A DNA stretch of 64,000 nt from Microbacteriaceae bacterium (GCA_025464995.1 JAODMO010000039.1:1-64000), one strand, 5' to 3'; numbered from the stretch's first letter, positions 20,001 to 29,323 are shown. Numbers and translations: made by a program. Notes: generated from the letters alone by a model not told the origin.

Positions 20001-22621
20001 GAGAACCAAATCTCTGTCGAGTAGGTGCGGGGATTGTCGAAGGATTGCACGCTCGCGACTGACCCATTGGTGAACCGTGCCGCGGTGTCGGACGTGTCCT
20101 TCACGGCGCCCTGGATGCCAAGGCTGTAGTCGCCGGCGTAAGATCCGGGATTCTCCTGGTAACCGGAGTCGGCAGCAACCGGGCCGTTCACCTCGCCGAG
20201 GCGGTAGTACAGCAACGGGTCGCTGTCGAAGACGGCGGCGCCGTAAGCGTCGTTGGGCGAAACCGGAACATTCGCCGTGCGTCCGGAGAGCGAGTAGTGC
20301 GCGAGAATCTGCTGTTGTGTCAACACGCCCGGGTACACCGCGGTGTCATCGACGAGGCCCTGGATATACGGGTTGCCGCTCCACGAGTTGTCGCCGCCGA
20401 TGCGCCAGTAGCCCCAGTACGACTGGCCGGACGTGGTGTCGGAGTCATAGCCCACCCGCTTCCCATCGACGTAGAGCTGCATGCCCTGAGCGCCGAGGGA
20501 GGCGACGACGTGGTGCCACTGGCCGTCGTTGAACTTCTTCGCCGACTGCACCGTGCGTGACGTGCCCGGATAGACCCCGAAGAGCAGGTTGCCGGCGGCG
20601 TTCATGTAGATGTGACGGTCGTAGCTGTTGGAGTTGCCCGAGTTGGCTGAACCGAAGCCCACGATCTTGCCACCGCTCGACGTGGTCGTGTTGATCCATG
20701 TTTCTACGGTGAACGTGTTGTCTGCCCAGACGTACCCGCTCGAGGCGGCGAGCCCATCACTCGCGCCGCTGAACGCGGCGGCGGTGTCCGTATCGCCTTC
20801 AATCGCGCCGGCTTGGCCGAAGGAGACGCCGGCCCCGGCCGAGGCGTTGTAGCGACCCACGCTGTCGACCGCCGTGCCGCCAGCCGCATCCCCGAGACGC
20901 CAGTAGTCGGTCGGCTGGTCGGCAATGACGCCCTTCGCATAGTTGCTCAGGGTGCCGGTCGTTGCGACGGTCGCGGAAACGGTGGTTCCCCATCCGCTGT
21001 TGCCCATGGGGTCGATGGCGCGGATGCGGTAGCTATAGGTCTGGCCGGGTGCCAGGCCGGTGTCGACCCACGAGATGGTCGGTCGGTTCCAGAAGCGGGC
21101 GCTTCTTGTGGTCGTGTACACCGGCGAAGCCGTGCGGCCGTCACGGATCACCTGGTACGTGAGCTGCTCGTTGTCGCGGTCCCAATCGGCGGGCCAGGCG
21201 ACGACCATGGTGCCCGGTGCTGTCGACTTGAGCGTGGGAACCAGGTTGTCGCCGGTGAGGCGCGGACCGTCGGTGTTAGGCGCGATCGCCTTCGACGCGA
21301 ACCGTACAAGCCCTTGCTGAGCCTTGCCGTTGACGGTCGTGAACTCGCCGCCGTAGACGACGTAGTCGGCGTTCGCGTCGACGCTCCACGGGCCTTGGTA
21401 CTGGCCGGTGAACGAACCGAGGTTGATGTCCGGGTACCAGTTGAGCGCCGTCGGGGCCGGTGTACCGGCCCAGTTCGCGTACCCGAGAGGCTCGGCCGTG
21501 AGGGTTCCCGTCGTTTCCTTCGAGAACGCTAGAGCGCGGTGGAACGTCGACGGGTCGGTCTGCGGGAAGTCTCCCACGTTGCCGCAGTAGTGGGGGTGAC
21601 CGGCGATGTACACGCTGTCCGCCGTCGCGGCGATCGAGTACTCGTCCCCGTGGCAGTCTTGAACCCACTTGACTTCTCCGCCGCCCCAACTCGCGCGAAA
21701 CGCTCCCTCGAGGTTGCCGCCGGCGCCGAAGACGTAGCCTGTGCCATAGACGCTGTCCGCGTCGGAGTCGAGGCTGTAAACCGCGGAATTCAGGCCGGCG
21801 TTTCGCACGCTTCCGTTCGCCGCCCAAGGCAGCGACGCACCCGAGGAGGCATCGACAGCACCGAGGCCGTACCCCGGATTGCCTGAGCCGTTGAGGGTCG
21901 TGAAGTCGCCAGCGATCACAACCTTGGAGAGGTCAGGGGACACCACCATGGCATAAGCGCGGCCGCCGTCGAGCACCGGGGCCCAAGGCGTCGGGGTGCC
22001 GTTCGACGCCGAGATCGCCGCAGCGCCGACGCGGGCGACACCCTTCACGGACGAGAATGCGCCGCCGATGTAGACGGTCGAGTTGGTTGCAGCGACGGTG
22101 TACACGCGATTGTTCGCTGTCGCAGTGAACGCGGCGTTCAGCCCACCAGAAGCGGTGTCGAACGCGGCGATGCGGTTCTTGGTCACACCGTTCACGGTGG
22201 TGAACTCGCCGACCGCGTAGATCTTGCTGCCGTCAGGCGAGGCATCGAGTTGGCGCACCTGCGCGTTGAGTGTCGGCGCCCAAGAAAGCAACGCGCCCGT
22301 GGAGAGGTTGTACGCCAGCAGGTACGTACGAGCCACTTCGTTCACTCCAGCCGCTGAGCCGGCGGGTCGGGCCTTCGTGAAGTCGCCGGCGACGTACACC
22401 GTCGACCCCACGATCTCCTGATCCCACACCACCCCGTTGATCTGCGGAGCGGCCAGGGCGTCGGATGACACCGTGGCCGGATCCGTCACCACAGGTGGAA
22501 CAGTGTCGGCCGCGGCTGCCGTTCCAGGGACAAAAGCGAGCAGGGCGGAAATAACTGCGATGGTCGTTGCGGACGCCACTAGGGTCTGGCGTCGCGTCGA
22601 CACAGGGTTGGGTGAACCCAT
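17015..22621 (-). CDS. Giant secreted modular protein: beta-propeller, FN3-like, 2 LamG-like, 5 PKD, 2 copies of a terminal domain
   Basis: 1868 residues from ATG 22621 (GAGG five bases upstream). After a signal peptide (ending TAAAA) comes a repeat-rich propeller region (about 40-440) with repeated V-Y-x-A-G-x-F-T and A-x-D-x-x-G motifs and a conserved pair of cysteines. An FN3-like segment ends near 570. Two LamG/concanavalin-like domains (WHHVV and LYVDG motifs) follow, then four PKD domains (DWDFGDG, GTYTVTLTV). A jelly-roll-like domain, a fifth PKD and a second copy of that domain complete it. There is no LPxTG or membrane anchor, so it is probably released or held by binding glycans. 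It is a paralogue of the next gene. Confidence 0.8.
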   Translation of the reverse strand: MGSPNPVSTRRQTLVASATTIAVISALLAFVPGTAAAADTVPPVVTDPATVSSDALAAPQINGVVWDQEIVGSTVYVAGDFTKARPAGSAAGVNEVARTYLLAYNLSTGALLSWAPTLNAQVRQLDASPDGSKIYAVGEFTTVNGVTKNRIAAFDTASGGLNAAFTATANNRVYTVAATNSTVYIGGAFSSVKGVARVGAAAISASNGTPTPWAPVLDGGRAYAMVVSPDLSKVVIAGDFTTLNGSGNPGYGLGAVDASSGASLPWAANGSVRNAGLNSAVYSLDSDADSVYGTGYVFGAGGNLEGAFRASWGGGEVKWVQDCHGDEYSIAATADSVYIAGHPHYCGNVGDFPQTDPSTFHRALAFSKETTGTLTAEPLGYANWAGTPAPTALNWYPDINLGSFTGQYQGPWSVDANADYVVYGGEFTTVNGKAQQGLVRFASKAIAPNTDGPRLTGDNLVPTLKSTAPGTMVVAWPADWDRDNEQLTYQVIRDGRTASPVYTTTRSARFWNRPTISWVDTGLAPGQTYSYRIRAIDPMGNSGWGTTVSATVATTGTLSNYAKGVIADQPTDYWRLGDAAGGTAVDSVGRYNASAGAGVSFGQAGAIEGDTDTAAAFSGASDGLAASSGYVWADNTFTVETWINTTTSSGGKIVGFGSANSGNSNSYDRHIYMNAAGNLLFGVYPGTSRTVQSAKKFNDGQWHHVVASLGAQGMQLYVDGKRVGYDSDTTSGQSYWGYWRIGGDNSWSGNPYIQGLVDDTAVYPGVLTQQQILAHYSLSGRTANVPVSPNDAYGAAVFDSDPLLYYRLGEVNGPVAADSGYQENPGSYAGDYSLGIQGAVKDTSDTAARFTNGSVASVQSFDNPRTYSTEIWFSTTTTRGGKLTGFGAAQSGLSGSYDRHVYMQDDGRLVFGTYTGQTNMITTPSAYNDGAWHHVVATQSSAGMRLYVDGALAGTDPQASAEGYTGYWRAGGDRTWGSSDSYFAGDLDEFAVYPSALNASTVAAHFELGKPVPRNVEPSASFTAATDDLRVSLNASASTDSDGTIAQYDWDFGDSSGVISGTEPTASHTYSVAGTYTVTLTVLDDDGASAAQTREVTVAHLNTVPTPIFTEVLTDLRADVDASGSSDPDGGIASYIWDFGDGTAGSGVTTSHEYAAAGTYTLTLTVTDNDGGVASVPHTISVSAPNVAPTAAFEFVASGLSVAFSPTDSTDPDGTVASYDWDFGDGTPHAAGATATHNYAVGGSYIATLVVTDNRGASGSASHGVTVVAPNGTPTAAFTATMTNLTVAVDASGSTDDGPIAGYAWAFGDGSTGTGATASHTFAAAGDYSVTLTVTDGAGQSDSETTVVTAIAAPTSTTVAEDRFTRTTASGWGAANTGGSWTVSSAANASVGSGSGALSHTAGATRKATLGAVSVTDVDLTTDLSFDKAMTGGGAYAGIVARQTASDYYQSRVRFLVGGGLAVQILQGGSTVLANATVPGNYSPGTSLTMRTRIAGVSPTTISSKVWPTGTAEPASWSVTATSSVAGLQSAGSVGLVGYASASITNAPLAARFDNFVATTGAGVVAPPPPANAAPTARFGSSTSGLVANVNATASSDADGTISSYAWTYGDGGTGAGVTASHAYASAGTYTVTLTVTDDDGSTGVTSAPVTVTAPPPPDPAAALAADDFARTSAAGWGAATSGGTWSTPANASYSVNGESGAFVTTAGATRRALLSGVSVADVELQVEVSSDKPVLVGQAVAGLVARQAGADFYQGRVRLLPSGAVAVQVVRGSATILGNATVAGLSYAPGDKLVLKVRVTGAAPTTISAKLWAVGTVEPSAWQVTGTDATAALQVAGPIGLESYVSASATNAPFTIRHDNFVARAAR

Positions 22622-22689
22622 CATGTCCTCAATCGGGTCTGGGCGAGTTTCGGGTTTCGCCTGATGGAGGCAGCATAGGGACCGAACGC

Positions 22690-22736
22690 ACCCCCCCAAA
22701 AGGAGTACAGGGGTAAATCACCCCCGAATTGGGGGT
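22690..22736. promoter_or_regulatory. Tandem ACCCCC-N5-GGGGGT-type palindromes upstream of the giant surface-protein gene
   Basis: A near-perfect palindrome ACCCCC-GAATT-GGGGGT occupies 22720-22736. A half-conserved copy, ACCCCC-CCAAA-AGGAGT, lies at 22690-22706, exactly 30 bases away. Both are in the 162-base gap before the ATG at 22621. Related 17-mers occur at 26884 and 34608. They could be operators, or, if transcribed, short hairpins. Confidence 0.4.
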
Positions 22737-22783
22737 CGGCGCGTATGAGACGGGCTCGATTATTGGCGACCGGGACGGCGTCT

Positions 22784-25700
22784 TCACTGCACCGTCGCTG
22801 CAGAAAAGTCGTCATACCGAACCGTTATCGGCCCATTGGTCGCGCCGGATGACAGATAGCCCTCGAGGCCGACTGATCCCGCAGATTGCAGGGCTGCCGT
22901 GGCATCCGTCGCCGTCAATTGCCACGCCGCGGGTTCCGCGCCGCCAGCCGCCCACGTCTTCGCCCGCAGACTGGTCGGATTGGTCCCCGTCACCTGAACC
23001 CGCAACGCGATGGCGCTTCCCGGTAGATAGGTGAGACCGGGGATCGTCGTGTTGGCAAGCACCGTCGACGAACTGCTGAGGAGCTGCAGCCCCACGGTTG
23101 CGTCCGGCAGGAAGCGCAGTCGCCCTTGGTAGAAGCCACTCGTGCCCTGTCTGCCGATAGCGCCGGCCGACACGCCACCACCGGTGGTCAGCTTGTCGAC
23201 CGAGATCTTGACCGACACGTCTGCAGAAAGAGTCGATATGGCGCTGAGCAGCGATCGCCTCGTCGCAGATGCAGTGTGCAGCGCCGCCCCTGAACCCCCG
23301 TTGACGACGAAGTTGGTTCCAATCGCCCCCGCCCACGTGCCGCCGATCTGGGCGTTGCCCCAGCCGGAGGTGGATTGGCGTTCGAACGTGTCGGACGCAA
23401 GCGGCGTAGGCCCGCCGGTGCCCCCGCCGGTGACTGCGACACTACGGCTCGTCGACCCGGTCGCGCCGTCATCGTCGGTCACCGTGAGCCTCACAGTGTA
23501 CGTTCCCGCCGCGGCGTAGCTGTGACTCGCGGTTCGGCCGGCGCTCGCCGAGCCGTCGCCCCATGACCAAGCCCATGACGTGATCGCACCGTCCGTATCG
23601 GTCGACGAGGATCCATCGGCGGAGATCGAGAGTCCGTCCACCGCGGTCGTGAGAGATGCGGTCGGCGGCAGGTTCACTGCGCCGCCGGTGCCTAATTGGA
23701 AGTGCTGGGCCACCTTGCTGGCGGGGAGGACGGTCTTATAGACGGCGACCTCGTCGAGGTCGCCCGCGAAGTTGGCATTGCCGGCAGGCGTCGAGTCTCC
23801 TCCGATCTTCCAGTACCCCCAGAATCCGCGCGCGTAGGTGGTTGAGTCGCGGGTGGCCACAAGCGAGCCGTCAACGTAGAGCTTCATGCCATCCGGCCCC
23901 ACGGTGGCGACGGCGTGGTGCCAGACGCCGTCGGCATAGCTGGCGGGACTCTGGATGGTGCGCATTGCGGAGTCGTACACCGACCACGAGACCCTGCCGC
24001 CGCTGAGATACAGCGACTGGTCGATAGTCGATGAGTTGCCCGTCACGGCGCTGCTGCTTCCGAACCCGATCATCTTGCCGCTCGCTGAGGTGGTACTGAA
24101 CCACGTCTCGATCGACATGCTGTCGTCTGAGTAGACGTCGGGCGAGGTCGCGATGCGCCCCTCGTCCGTGCCGTTGAAACGTGATGCCGTGTTCGAGTCG
24201 CCGGCAATGGCGCCTTGGATGCCGCGACTGACGCCAGACCCGGCGGTGCCGTTCACCGCCCGGATGGTGCTCACCGTCTGGGTCGCGTTGCCCACGGGGC
24301 CGAGGTGATTGGTCACGGTCGTTCCGGCCGACTCGCCTAGACGATAGTAGAAAGTCGGGCTGTCGGTGGTCACGGCAATGGCGTAGGGGCTGTACGTGCC
24401 CGAGGTCGCCGTGGTCTGAGAGATCGTATTCGTCCAAGCGACGTTGCCGAACGCGTCCGTCGCGCTCACGCGATAGCTGTAAGCGGTCCCGGGGCTCCGT
24501 CCCGTGTCCACCCAAGCGAGCGTCGGCTGATCCCAGAATCGGGAGGATCCGGTGGTCGTGTAGACGGGCAAGGCGGTGTTGCCGTTCCGGATGACGCGGT
24601 AGGTCAGTTGCTCGCTATCCCGGTCGGTGTTGGCCGGCCAGCTGAGTCGCACAGTGCTGGCGGAGTCTGACGCCGTGGTGAGCGGCCAATTGCCGCCGCT
24701 GAGCTGCGGCCCCTGGCGATTGGGAGCGATCGCCGGAATAGCGAACCGCGACAAGCCCTGCTGCCCGACGCCGTTCACCTGCGTGAACTCGCCCGCGAAC
24801 AGAACGTACTGGGAGTTCGTCTGCACAGTCCAGGCGCCTTGGTACTGGCCGGTGAACGAGCCGGCGTTGATGTTCGGGAAGAATGCCAGCTGCTGCGTCG
24901 CAGGCATCCCCGATTGCAGGTCCTGCCGCACGGTCCCCGCTGGCTCCTTCGCGTAGGCCAGACCGCGCATGTTGATCAACGGCTCGTTCTGCGGGAAGCC
25001 GCCGATCCACTGACACTGATGGGAGTGACCGGCGACATACACAGCACCGCCTTGTGAGGCGGCGCTGTAATTATCTCCGCGGCAGTCCGCCACCCACAGC
25101 AGAGTCCCGTCGTTCCACGACATCCGGAATGTACCTTCCGTATTTCCGCCCGTGCCGAAGATGTAGCCGGATCCGTAGACGCTGTCGCCGTCGGACGAGA
25201 GGCCGTAGACGGCCGACTCGGATCCCGCATTTCGAATCTGGCTGTTGGCGGCCCAGGGAAGATTCGAGCCCGCGGTGGCCGTGACTGCTCCCATGCCATA
25301 CCCCGGATTCGTGCTGTCGTTGAGGCTCGTGAAGCTGCCGGCGATCACCACCTTGCTTCCGTCGGGGGACACCTCCATGCCGTAGGCGCGCCCGCCCGCG
25401 AGCACCGGCGCCCAGGGCGTGATCGCCCCGGTCGCGACGCTGGCGGCAGCAGCGTGCCCGCCGCGCGAAACTCCGGCTGCCTGGCTGAAGTTTCCCGCGA
25501 AGAAGACGGTGCTTGCGCTCGCAGTGACGGCGAAGACCTCTCCGTTGGCCGAGGCGCTGAAATTGCCGTCGACGGCGCCGCTCGCGGTGTCGAAGGCCAC
25601 CACGCGATTGTGGGCCACTCCGTTCACAGTCGTGAACGCCCCGACCGCGTACAGGCGGCTGCCATCGGGCGACGAGTCCATAGCGCGCACTTGTCCGTTG

Positions 25701-26035
25701 ACTGCCGGTGCCCAGTTGGTGAGTGCGCCCGTGCTCAGGCTGTACGACAGCAGATGGCTACGGACGACCTCCGAACTTCCGGATGGTGCGCCGGCCGGTC
25801 GCGCCCGAGTGAAGTTGCCCGCGACGAATACCGTGTCGCCCACAATCTGCTGATCCCACACGACCCCGTTGATCTGTGCCGTGGGCAGCGAGTCGGCAGA
25901 GACCGTCTGGGGCACCTGCGCGGTCGGCGCCGTATCGGCCCACGACGATTCGACGCTGGTGAAAGAGGCGCCGAGTAAGCCTCCGAGCGCCAGACAACAC
26001 AGAATCCGGTTGTGATTTGAACGTGTCGGGACCAT
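22784..26035 (-). CDS. Secreted modular protein: beta-propeller, FN3-like, LamG-like, PKD, terminal domain
   Basis: 1083 residues from ATG 26035 (GAGG six bases upstream). It has the same domain order as the neighbouring 1868-residue protein but single copies of LamG, PKD and the terminal jelly-roll-like domain. The propeller regions align closely: INGVVWDQ-IVG near the start, the DC-x-GD-x-Y and GH-x-H-x-C segments holding the paired cysteines, and NPGYG. The signal peptide ends around SSWADTAP. No wall-sorting motif is present. The pair looks like a tandem duplication followed by repeat gain or loss. A role in binding the locus-encoded polysaccharide or in adhesion is inference. Confidence 0.8.
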   Translation of the reverse strand: MVPTRSNHNRILCCLALGGLLGASFTSVESSWADTAPTAQVPQTVSADSLPTAQINGVVWDQQIVGDTVFVAGNFTRARPAGAPSGSSEVVRSHLLSYSLSTGALTNWAPAVNGQVRAMDSSPDGSRLYAVGAFTTVNGVAHNRVVAFDTASGAVDGNFSASANGEVFAVTASASTVFFAGNFSQAAGVSRGGHAAAASVATGAITPWAPVLAGGRAYGMEVSPDGSKVVIAGSFTSLNDSTNPGYGMGAVTATAGSNLPWAANSQIRNAGSESAVYGLSSDGDSVYGSGYIFGTGGNTEGTFRMSWNDGTLLWVADCRGDNYSAASQGGAVYVAGHSHQCQWIGGFPQNEPLINMRGLAYAKEPAGTVRQDLQSGMPATQQLAFFPNINAGSFTGQYQGAWTVQTNSQYVLFAGEFTQVNGVGQQGLSRFAIPAIAPNRQGPQLSGGNWPLTTASDSASTVRLSWPANTDRDSEQLTYRVIRNGNTALPVYTTTGSSRFWDQPTLAWVDTGRSPGTAYSYRVSATDAFGNVAWTNTISQTTATSGTYSPYAIAVTTDSPTFYYRLGESAGTTVTNHLGPVGNATQTVSTIRAVNGTAGSGVSRGIQGAIAGDSNTASRFNGTDEGRIATSPDVYSDDSMSIETWFSTTSASGKMIGFGSSSAVTGNSSTIDQSLYLSGGRVSWSVYDSAMRTIQSPASYADGVWHHAVATVGPDGMKLYVDGSLVATRDSTTYARGFWGYWKIGGDSTPAGNANFAGDLDEVAVYKTVLPASKVAQHFQLGTGGAVNLPPTASLTTAVDGLSISADGSSSTDTDGAITSWAWSWGDGSASAGRTASHSYAAAGTYTVRLTVTDDDGATGSTSRSVAVTGGGTGGPTPLASDTFERQSTSGWGNAQIGGTWAGAIGTNFVVNGGSGAALHTASATRRSLLSAISTLSADVSVKISVDKLTTGGGVSAGAIGRQGTSGFYQGRLRFLPDATVGLQLLSSSSTVLANTTIPGLTYLPGSAIALRVQVTGTNPTSLRAKTWAAGGAEPAAWQLTATDATAALQSAGSVGLEGYLSSGATNGPITVRYDDFSAATVQ

Positions 26036-26152
26036 GAGCTGCCTCGATGCAGGTCGGGCAAGCCCTTCGGGTGGGCAGCCGGGTTGGCCGACAGCGTAGT
26101 AGCGGCCTTCGGTGACTGTAAAGCCCCGGATTTCGGAAATGGACCGGAGTGA

Positions 26153-26821
26153 CTAAGCGGGCACCCCGCCCTCGAAGACCAGCGCGGGAACGTCCACGGC
26201 GTAGTCCACGATGATGCGAACGTTCTGGCGCCGCTCGGACGGAATGGTGAAGATATAAACCCCTGTTGCGGCCTGCCCCGGCGCCACGGACGCCGGCATC
26301 GGGGACGAGCCCGGCTCTCCGAGCTCGAGTGCCGGGGTCTGGTCTGGTTGAAAGTATGCCGTCACCACGGTGGTCGTCAGGTCGACGGTGTCTTCGGTCG
26401 AGTTGGTGACCTCGACCGTGACGCGAATGGATGGTGCCGACACCTCGCCCGGCGCGCGCGCCTCGCCGTCCACGGCCTCGAGCTTCGTGATCGCGGCGGT
26501 GACGCCGGGCAAGATGGCGGCCGGCTGGTCGATGGGCACTGGGGCGGAAGGCTCGGCGGCAGCCGGCGGAGCCGCGGAATCCGTGGGCTCTGGCGGGGTG
26601 ATCGCGCTATCCGTCGCCGTAGGCGTCGAGCTCGGTGCGTCGGCGCGATCGCGAGAGGCGGGTATACCCGACGTTCCGCTCAGCACGATGGCGGCGATCG
26701 CCACTCCGGCCGCCAGCACGACACTGGCCGCCACGATGGACTTGCGGCGCGTGCTCCAAGCCCGCGGGCCGACGTCGGGCTGTGGGTCCTGCTTCGGGGG
26801 GCGGGGCTCCTCGGTGGCCAT
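26153..26821 (-). CDS. Membrane-anchored protein with Pro/Ala/Ser linker and Ig-like C-terminal domain
   Basis: 222 residues from ATG 26821, which has AGGAG six bases upstream; the longer open frame to 27088 has no such signal and crosses the divergent promoter region. It has a short cytoplasmic tail, one transmembrane helix (SIVAASVVLAAGVAIAAIVL), a disordered Ser/Thr/Pro/Ala linker (about 55-105) and a beta-rich extracellular domain with alternating strands such as IRVTVEVTNST and ATGVYIFTIP. That domain resembles DUF4352/telokin-type Ig-like modules. It has no enzymatic motif. Gene order suggests it is co-expressed with the two large surface proteins downstream on the same strand. Confidence 0.65.
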   Translation of the reverse strand: MATEEPRPPKQDPQPDVGPRAWSTRRKSIVAASVVLAAGVAIAAIVLSGTSGIPASRDRADAPSSTPTATDSAITPPEPTDSAAPPAAAEPSAPVPIDQPAAILPGVTAAITKLEAVDGEARAPGEVSAPSIRVTVEVTNSTEDTVDLTTTVVTAYFQPDQTPALELGEPGSSPMPASVAPGQAATGVYIFTIPSERRQNVRIIVDYAVDVPALVFEGGVPA

Positions 26822-26883
26822 CGGGGCTCCTGAAATTAGAGGGTGAACTTGGCACAGCAAAGCACTTAACCTCGTTGTGGAGT

Positions 26884-26900
26884 ACCCCACGTTCGGGGGT
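26884..26900. promoter_or_regulatory. ACCCCA-CGTTC-GGGGGT palindrome in a divergent control region
   Basis: This 17-mer is 63 bases upstream of the leftward Ig-like protein gene and 133 bases upstream of the rightward glycosyltransferase gene. It has the same 6-5-6 layout as the sites at 22720 and 34608 and differs from the first mainly in the centre. The remainder of the 211-base gap shows no clear promoter hexamers. Confidence 0.4.
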
Positions 26901-27032
26901 GTTTGACGACGAGCAAGCTCACGTAGACTCCACAGCCATCCCGGTCGACGGCGACCCCCGCAGCCGTAAGCGTGACGCAGCCTTGTGCCGAGCGCCGCGA
27001 CGGCTCTGGAAACAGGAGTGTGACAGCCCGAC

Positions 27033-28235
27033 ATGACGCGCGAACCCCCTAGCTCCTTCAGCCGACCGACGGTGCGCATTCTCGGCACGCACGGCGTGCC
27101 GGCTGCTTACGGGGGATTCGAGACCGCCGCCGAGAATGTCGGGCTCTACCTCCGCGACAAGGGATGGCGCGTCATCGTCTACTGCCAGACGACAGGCAGC
27201 GGACCGGTCGAAGAGGACGAGTGGAATGGGCTCGAGCGGGTGACGATTCCGGTCGCGCGTGACGGCTGGCTCGCGACATCAGAGTTCGACCTGCGCTCCA
27301 TTCAGCACGCCTCCCGGTTCCGCGACGTGTGCTTGACCTTCGGCTACAACACTGCCGTCTTCAATATCATCCAGCGGCTCAAGGGAATTCCCAACGTCAT
27401 CAACATGGACGGCATCGAGTGGTCGCGCGCGCGGTGGGGCAAGCCGCGACAGGCAATCCTGTGGGTCAATGAGCGCATCGCGTGCTGGGTCGGCAACGAT
27501 CTCATCGCCGACCACCCCGAGATCGAGATTTATCTCGCCACGCGGGCTCGGCGGTCGAAGATCACGACCGTGACCTATGGCGCCCATGCGATCAGCGAGG
27601 CTCCGACCGAGCCGGTCACCGCCCGTGGGCTCACGCCGGGCCAGTACCTCACGCTCATCTGCCGGCCGATCCCTGAGAACTCGATCATGGAGCTCGTGAC
27701 GGGGTTCTCTTCGCAACGGCGCGGCCATACCTTGGCAATCCTTGGCGATTACCGCCCGGATTCGGACGATTATCACCGGGCTGTCGTCGAGGCGGCGAGT
27801 GACGAGGTGGTCTTCCTCGGCAGCATCTACGATCCTGCTGAGGTTGCGGCTCTGCGGTTTCATTCCAGCGGATACCTTCACGGTCACACCGTCGGCGGCA
27901 CGAACCCCTCCCTTGTGGAAGCGCTCGCGGCTGGCAACCCGGTCATTGCTCATGACAACCCCTATAACCGCTGGGTCGCGGGCGAGGGTGCACTGTACTT
28001 CACCTCGGCGCGGGACGCCTCGGAGCTCATCGGCGAAGCTCTCGGCAACCCAGCGCTGCGCGAACGCCTTGGTGCCGCGAGCCGCGTGCGGCACGCGCAG
28101 GAATTCACATGGGAGCACGTTGCCGGTCAGTACGAGAAGCTGCTTCGCCGTCATGTGAGGCTCCGCGCAGCCACTCGCGCTTCCGGTGCAAGCGCCAACC
28201 TTCCCGACCCCAATCTCTCGAAGGAGACCACGTGA
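27033..28235 (+). CDS. DUF1972-type glycosyltransferase (GT4-like)
   Basis: 400 residues. The N-terminus RILGTHGVPAAYGGFETAAENV is the hallmark of the DUF1972/rhamnosyltransferase-like branch of GT-B glycosyltransferases. The C-terminal half carries HTVGGTNPSLVEALAAGNPVIAHD, where the nucleotide-sugar-binding E-x7-E-like segment is found. It should add a sugar to the lipid-linked repeat unit; donor and acceptor are unknown. The only Shine-Dalgarno-like AGGAG lies about 15 bases before the ATG, which is far. The stop codon overlaps the GTG of the next gene (GTGA), so the two are translationally coupled. Confidence 0.85.
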   Translation: MTREPPSSFSRPTVRILGTHGVPAAYGGFETAAENVGLYLRDKGWRVIVYCQTTGSGPVEEDEWNGLERVTIPVARDGWLATSEFDLRSIQHASRFRDVCLTFGYNTAVFNIIQRLKGIPNVINMDGIEWSRARWGKPRQAILWVNERIACWVGNDLIADHPEIEIYLATRARRSKITTVTYGAHAISEAPTEPVTARGLTPGQYLTLICRPIPENSIMELVTGFSSQRRGHTLAILGDYRPDSDDYHRAVVEAASDEVVFLGSIYDPAEVAALRFHSSGYLHGHTVGGTNPSLVEALAAGNPVIAHDNPYNRWVAGEGALYFTSARDASELIGEALGNPALRERLGAASRVRHAQEFTWEHVAGQYEKLLRRHVRLRAATRASGASANLPDPNLSKETT

Positions 28236-29323
28236 TAAGACTCGGAGTCGTAGGGCTGGGCAAGATGGGGCTCTCGCATCTCGCAATGGTACGTGCGCAC
28301 CCCCACGTGAGCGTCGACGCGGTTGTTGATTCCGCGGGCTACATCCTCGATGTGCTTTCGAAGTACACGGGACTGACGACGTTCACCGACTACGAGTCGA
28401 TGCTCGACCAGGCCGACCTCGACGCCATCCTCATCGCCACGCCGACTCGCTTCCATGGGCCGATGGTGCGCTCAGCGCTGGAACGTGGGCTTCACGTCTT
28501 CTGCGAGAAGCCCCTGTGCCTCACATCGCAGGAGTCGCTCGAGCTTGCGGCGCTCGCCGAAGAGAAGGGACTCATCACGCAGGTCGGTTACCACAATCGA
28601 TTCGTCGGCGCGTTCCGCGAGGTCAAGTCGCTGCTCGACGCGGGCGCAATAGGACGAGTCACCCACATCCTCGCCGAGGCATACGGGCCGGTCGTGCTCA
28701 AGTCAAAGGGTTCGACGTGGCGCAGTCAGCGCAACGAGGGCGGCGGGTGTCTCTACGACTATGCGGCGCATCCCGTGGATCTACTCAGCTGGTACGCGGG
28801 CACACCGCTGGGCGTCGGTGGCACCATCCTCGGGAGCGTGTTCTCGGAGAATACGGAGGACGAAGTCTTCTCGACCCTGTATTACCCCGACAACGTGAGC
28901 GCCCAACTGTCGGTCAACTGGTCAGACGAGTCATACCGGAAGATGACGACACGAATCTCCATCACGGGTACTGCGGGCCGCATCTTCGCGGACCGCCAGG
29001 AGGTGCAGGTATATCTGCGCGACTCGGCCCCGGAGATCGAAGGCTACGACAAGGGTTGGAACGTGAGGTACACGACAGAGCTCACCGAGAACGTCTGGTT
29101 CTATCTGCGGGGCGAGGAATACAGCGCCCAGCTCGATCACTTCGTGACGCGCATAGAGAGAAACGACGGCGACGGCATCAACACTTTCGCCAGCGCCGCC
29201 GTCACAGACCGCGTGCTCGAGTTGTTGACGATAGACGCGGCAGCCGGTCCGGCGACGACCAACGCCGAGGCCGTGAACAACGCACCAGCTGCGCCGAGGC
29301 GCAGCCTTCTGAGGAGACGCTGA
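28232..29323 (+). CDS. Gfo/Idh/MocA-family oxidoreductase
   Basis: 363 residues from GTG 28232, with AAGGAG five bases upstream. The Rossmann start IRLGVVGLGKMG, the IATPT segment and CEKPLC (about 92-97, with the conserved lysine) define the family; YDYAAHPVDLLSW carries the catalytic-region histidine. Members oxidise or reduce sugars, inositols and nucleotide sugars with NAD(P). Here it probably makes or alters a precursor of the polymer. It lies between a glycosyltransferase and an unrecognised protein, with GTGA and TGATG overlaps on its two sides. The substrate cannot be told from sequence. Confidence 0.87.
   Translation: MIRLGVVGLGKMGLSHLAMVRAHPHVSVDAVVDSAGYILDVLSKYTGLTTFTDYESMLDQADLDAILIATPTRFHGPMVRSALERGLHVFCEKPLCLTSQESLELAALAEEKGLITQVGYHNRFVGAFREVKSLLDAGAIGRVTHILAEAYGPVVLKSKGSTWRSQRNEGGGCLYDYAAHPVDLLSWYAGTPLGVGGTILGSVFSENTEDEVFSTLYYPDNVSAQLSVNWSDESYRKMTTRISITGTAGRIFADRQEVQVYLRDSAPEIEGYDKGWNVRYTTELTENVWFYLRGEEYSAQLDHFVTRIERNDGDGINTFASAAVTDRVLELLTIDAAAGPATTNAEAVNNAPAAPRRSLLRRR

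Noticed and set aside
17015..26035. The two large propeller/LamG proteins considered as RTX-type or wall-sorted adhesins
   Set aside because: No GGxGxDxxx nonapeptides, no LPxTG motif and no C-terminal membrane helix were found.
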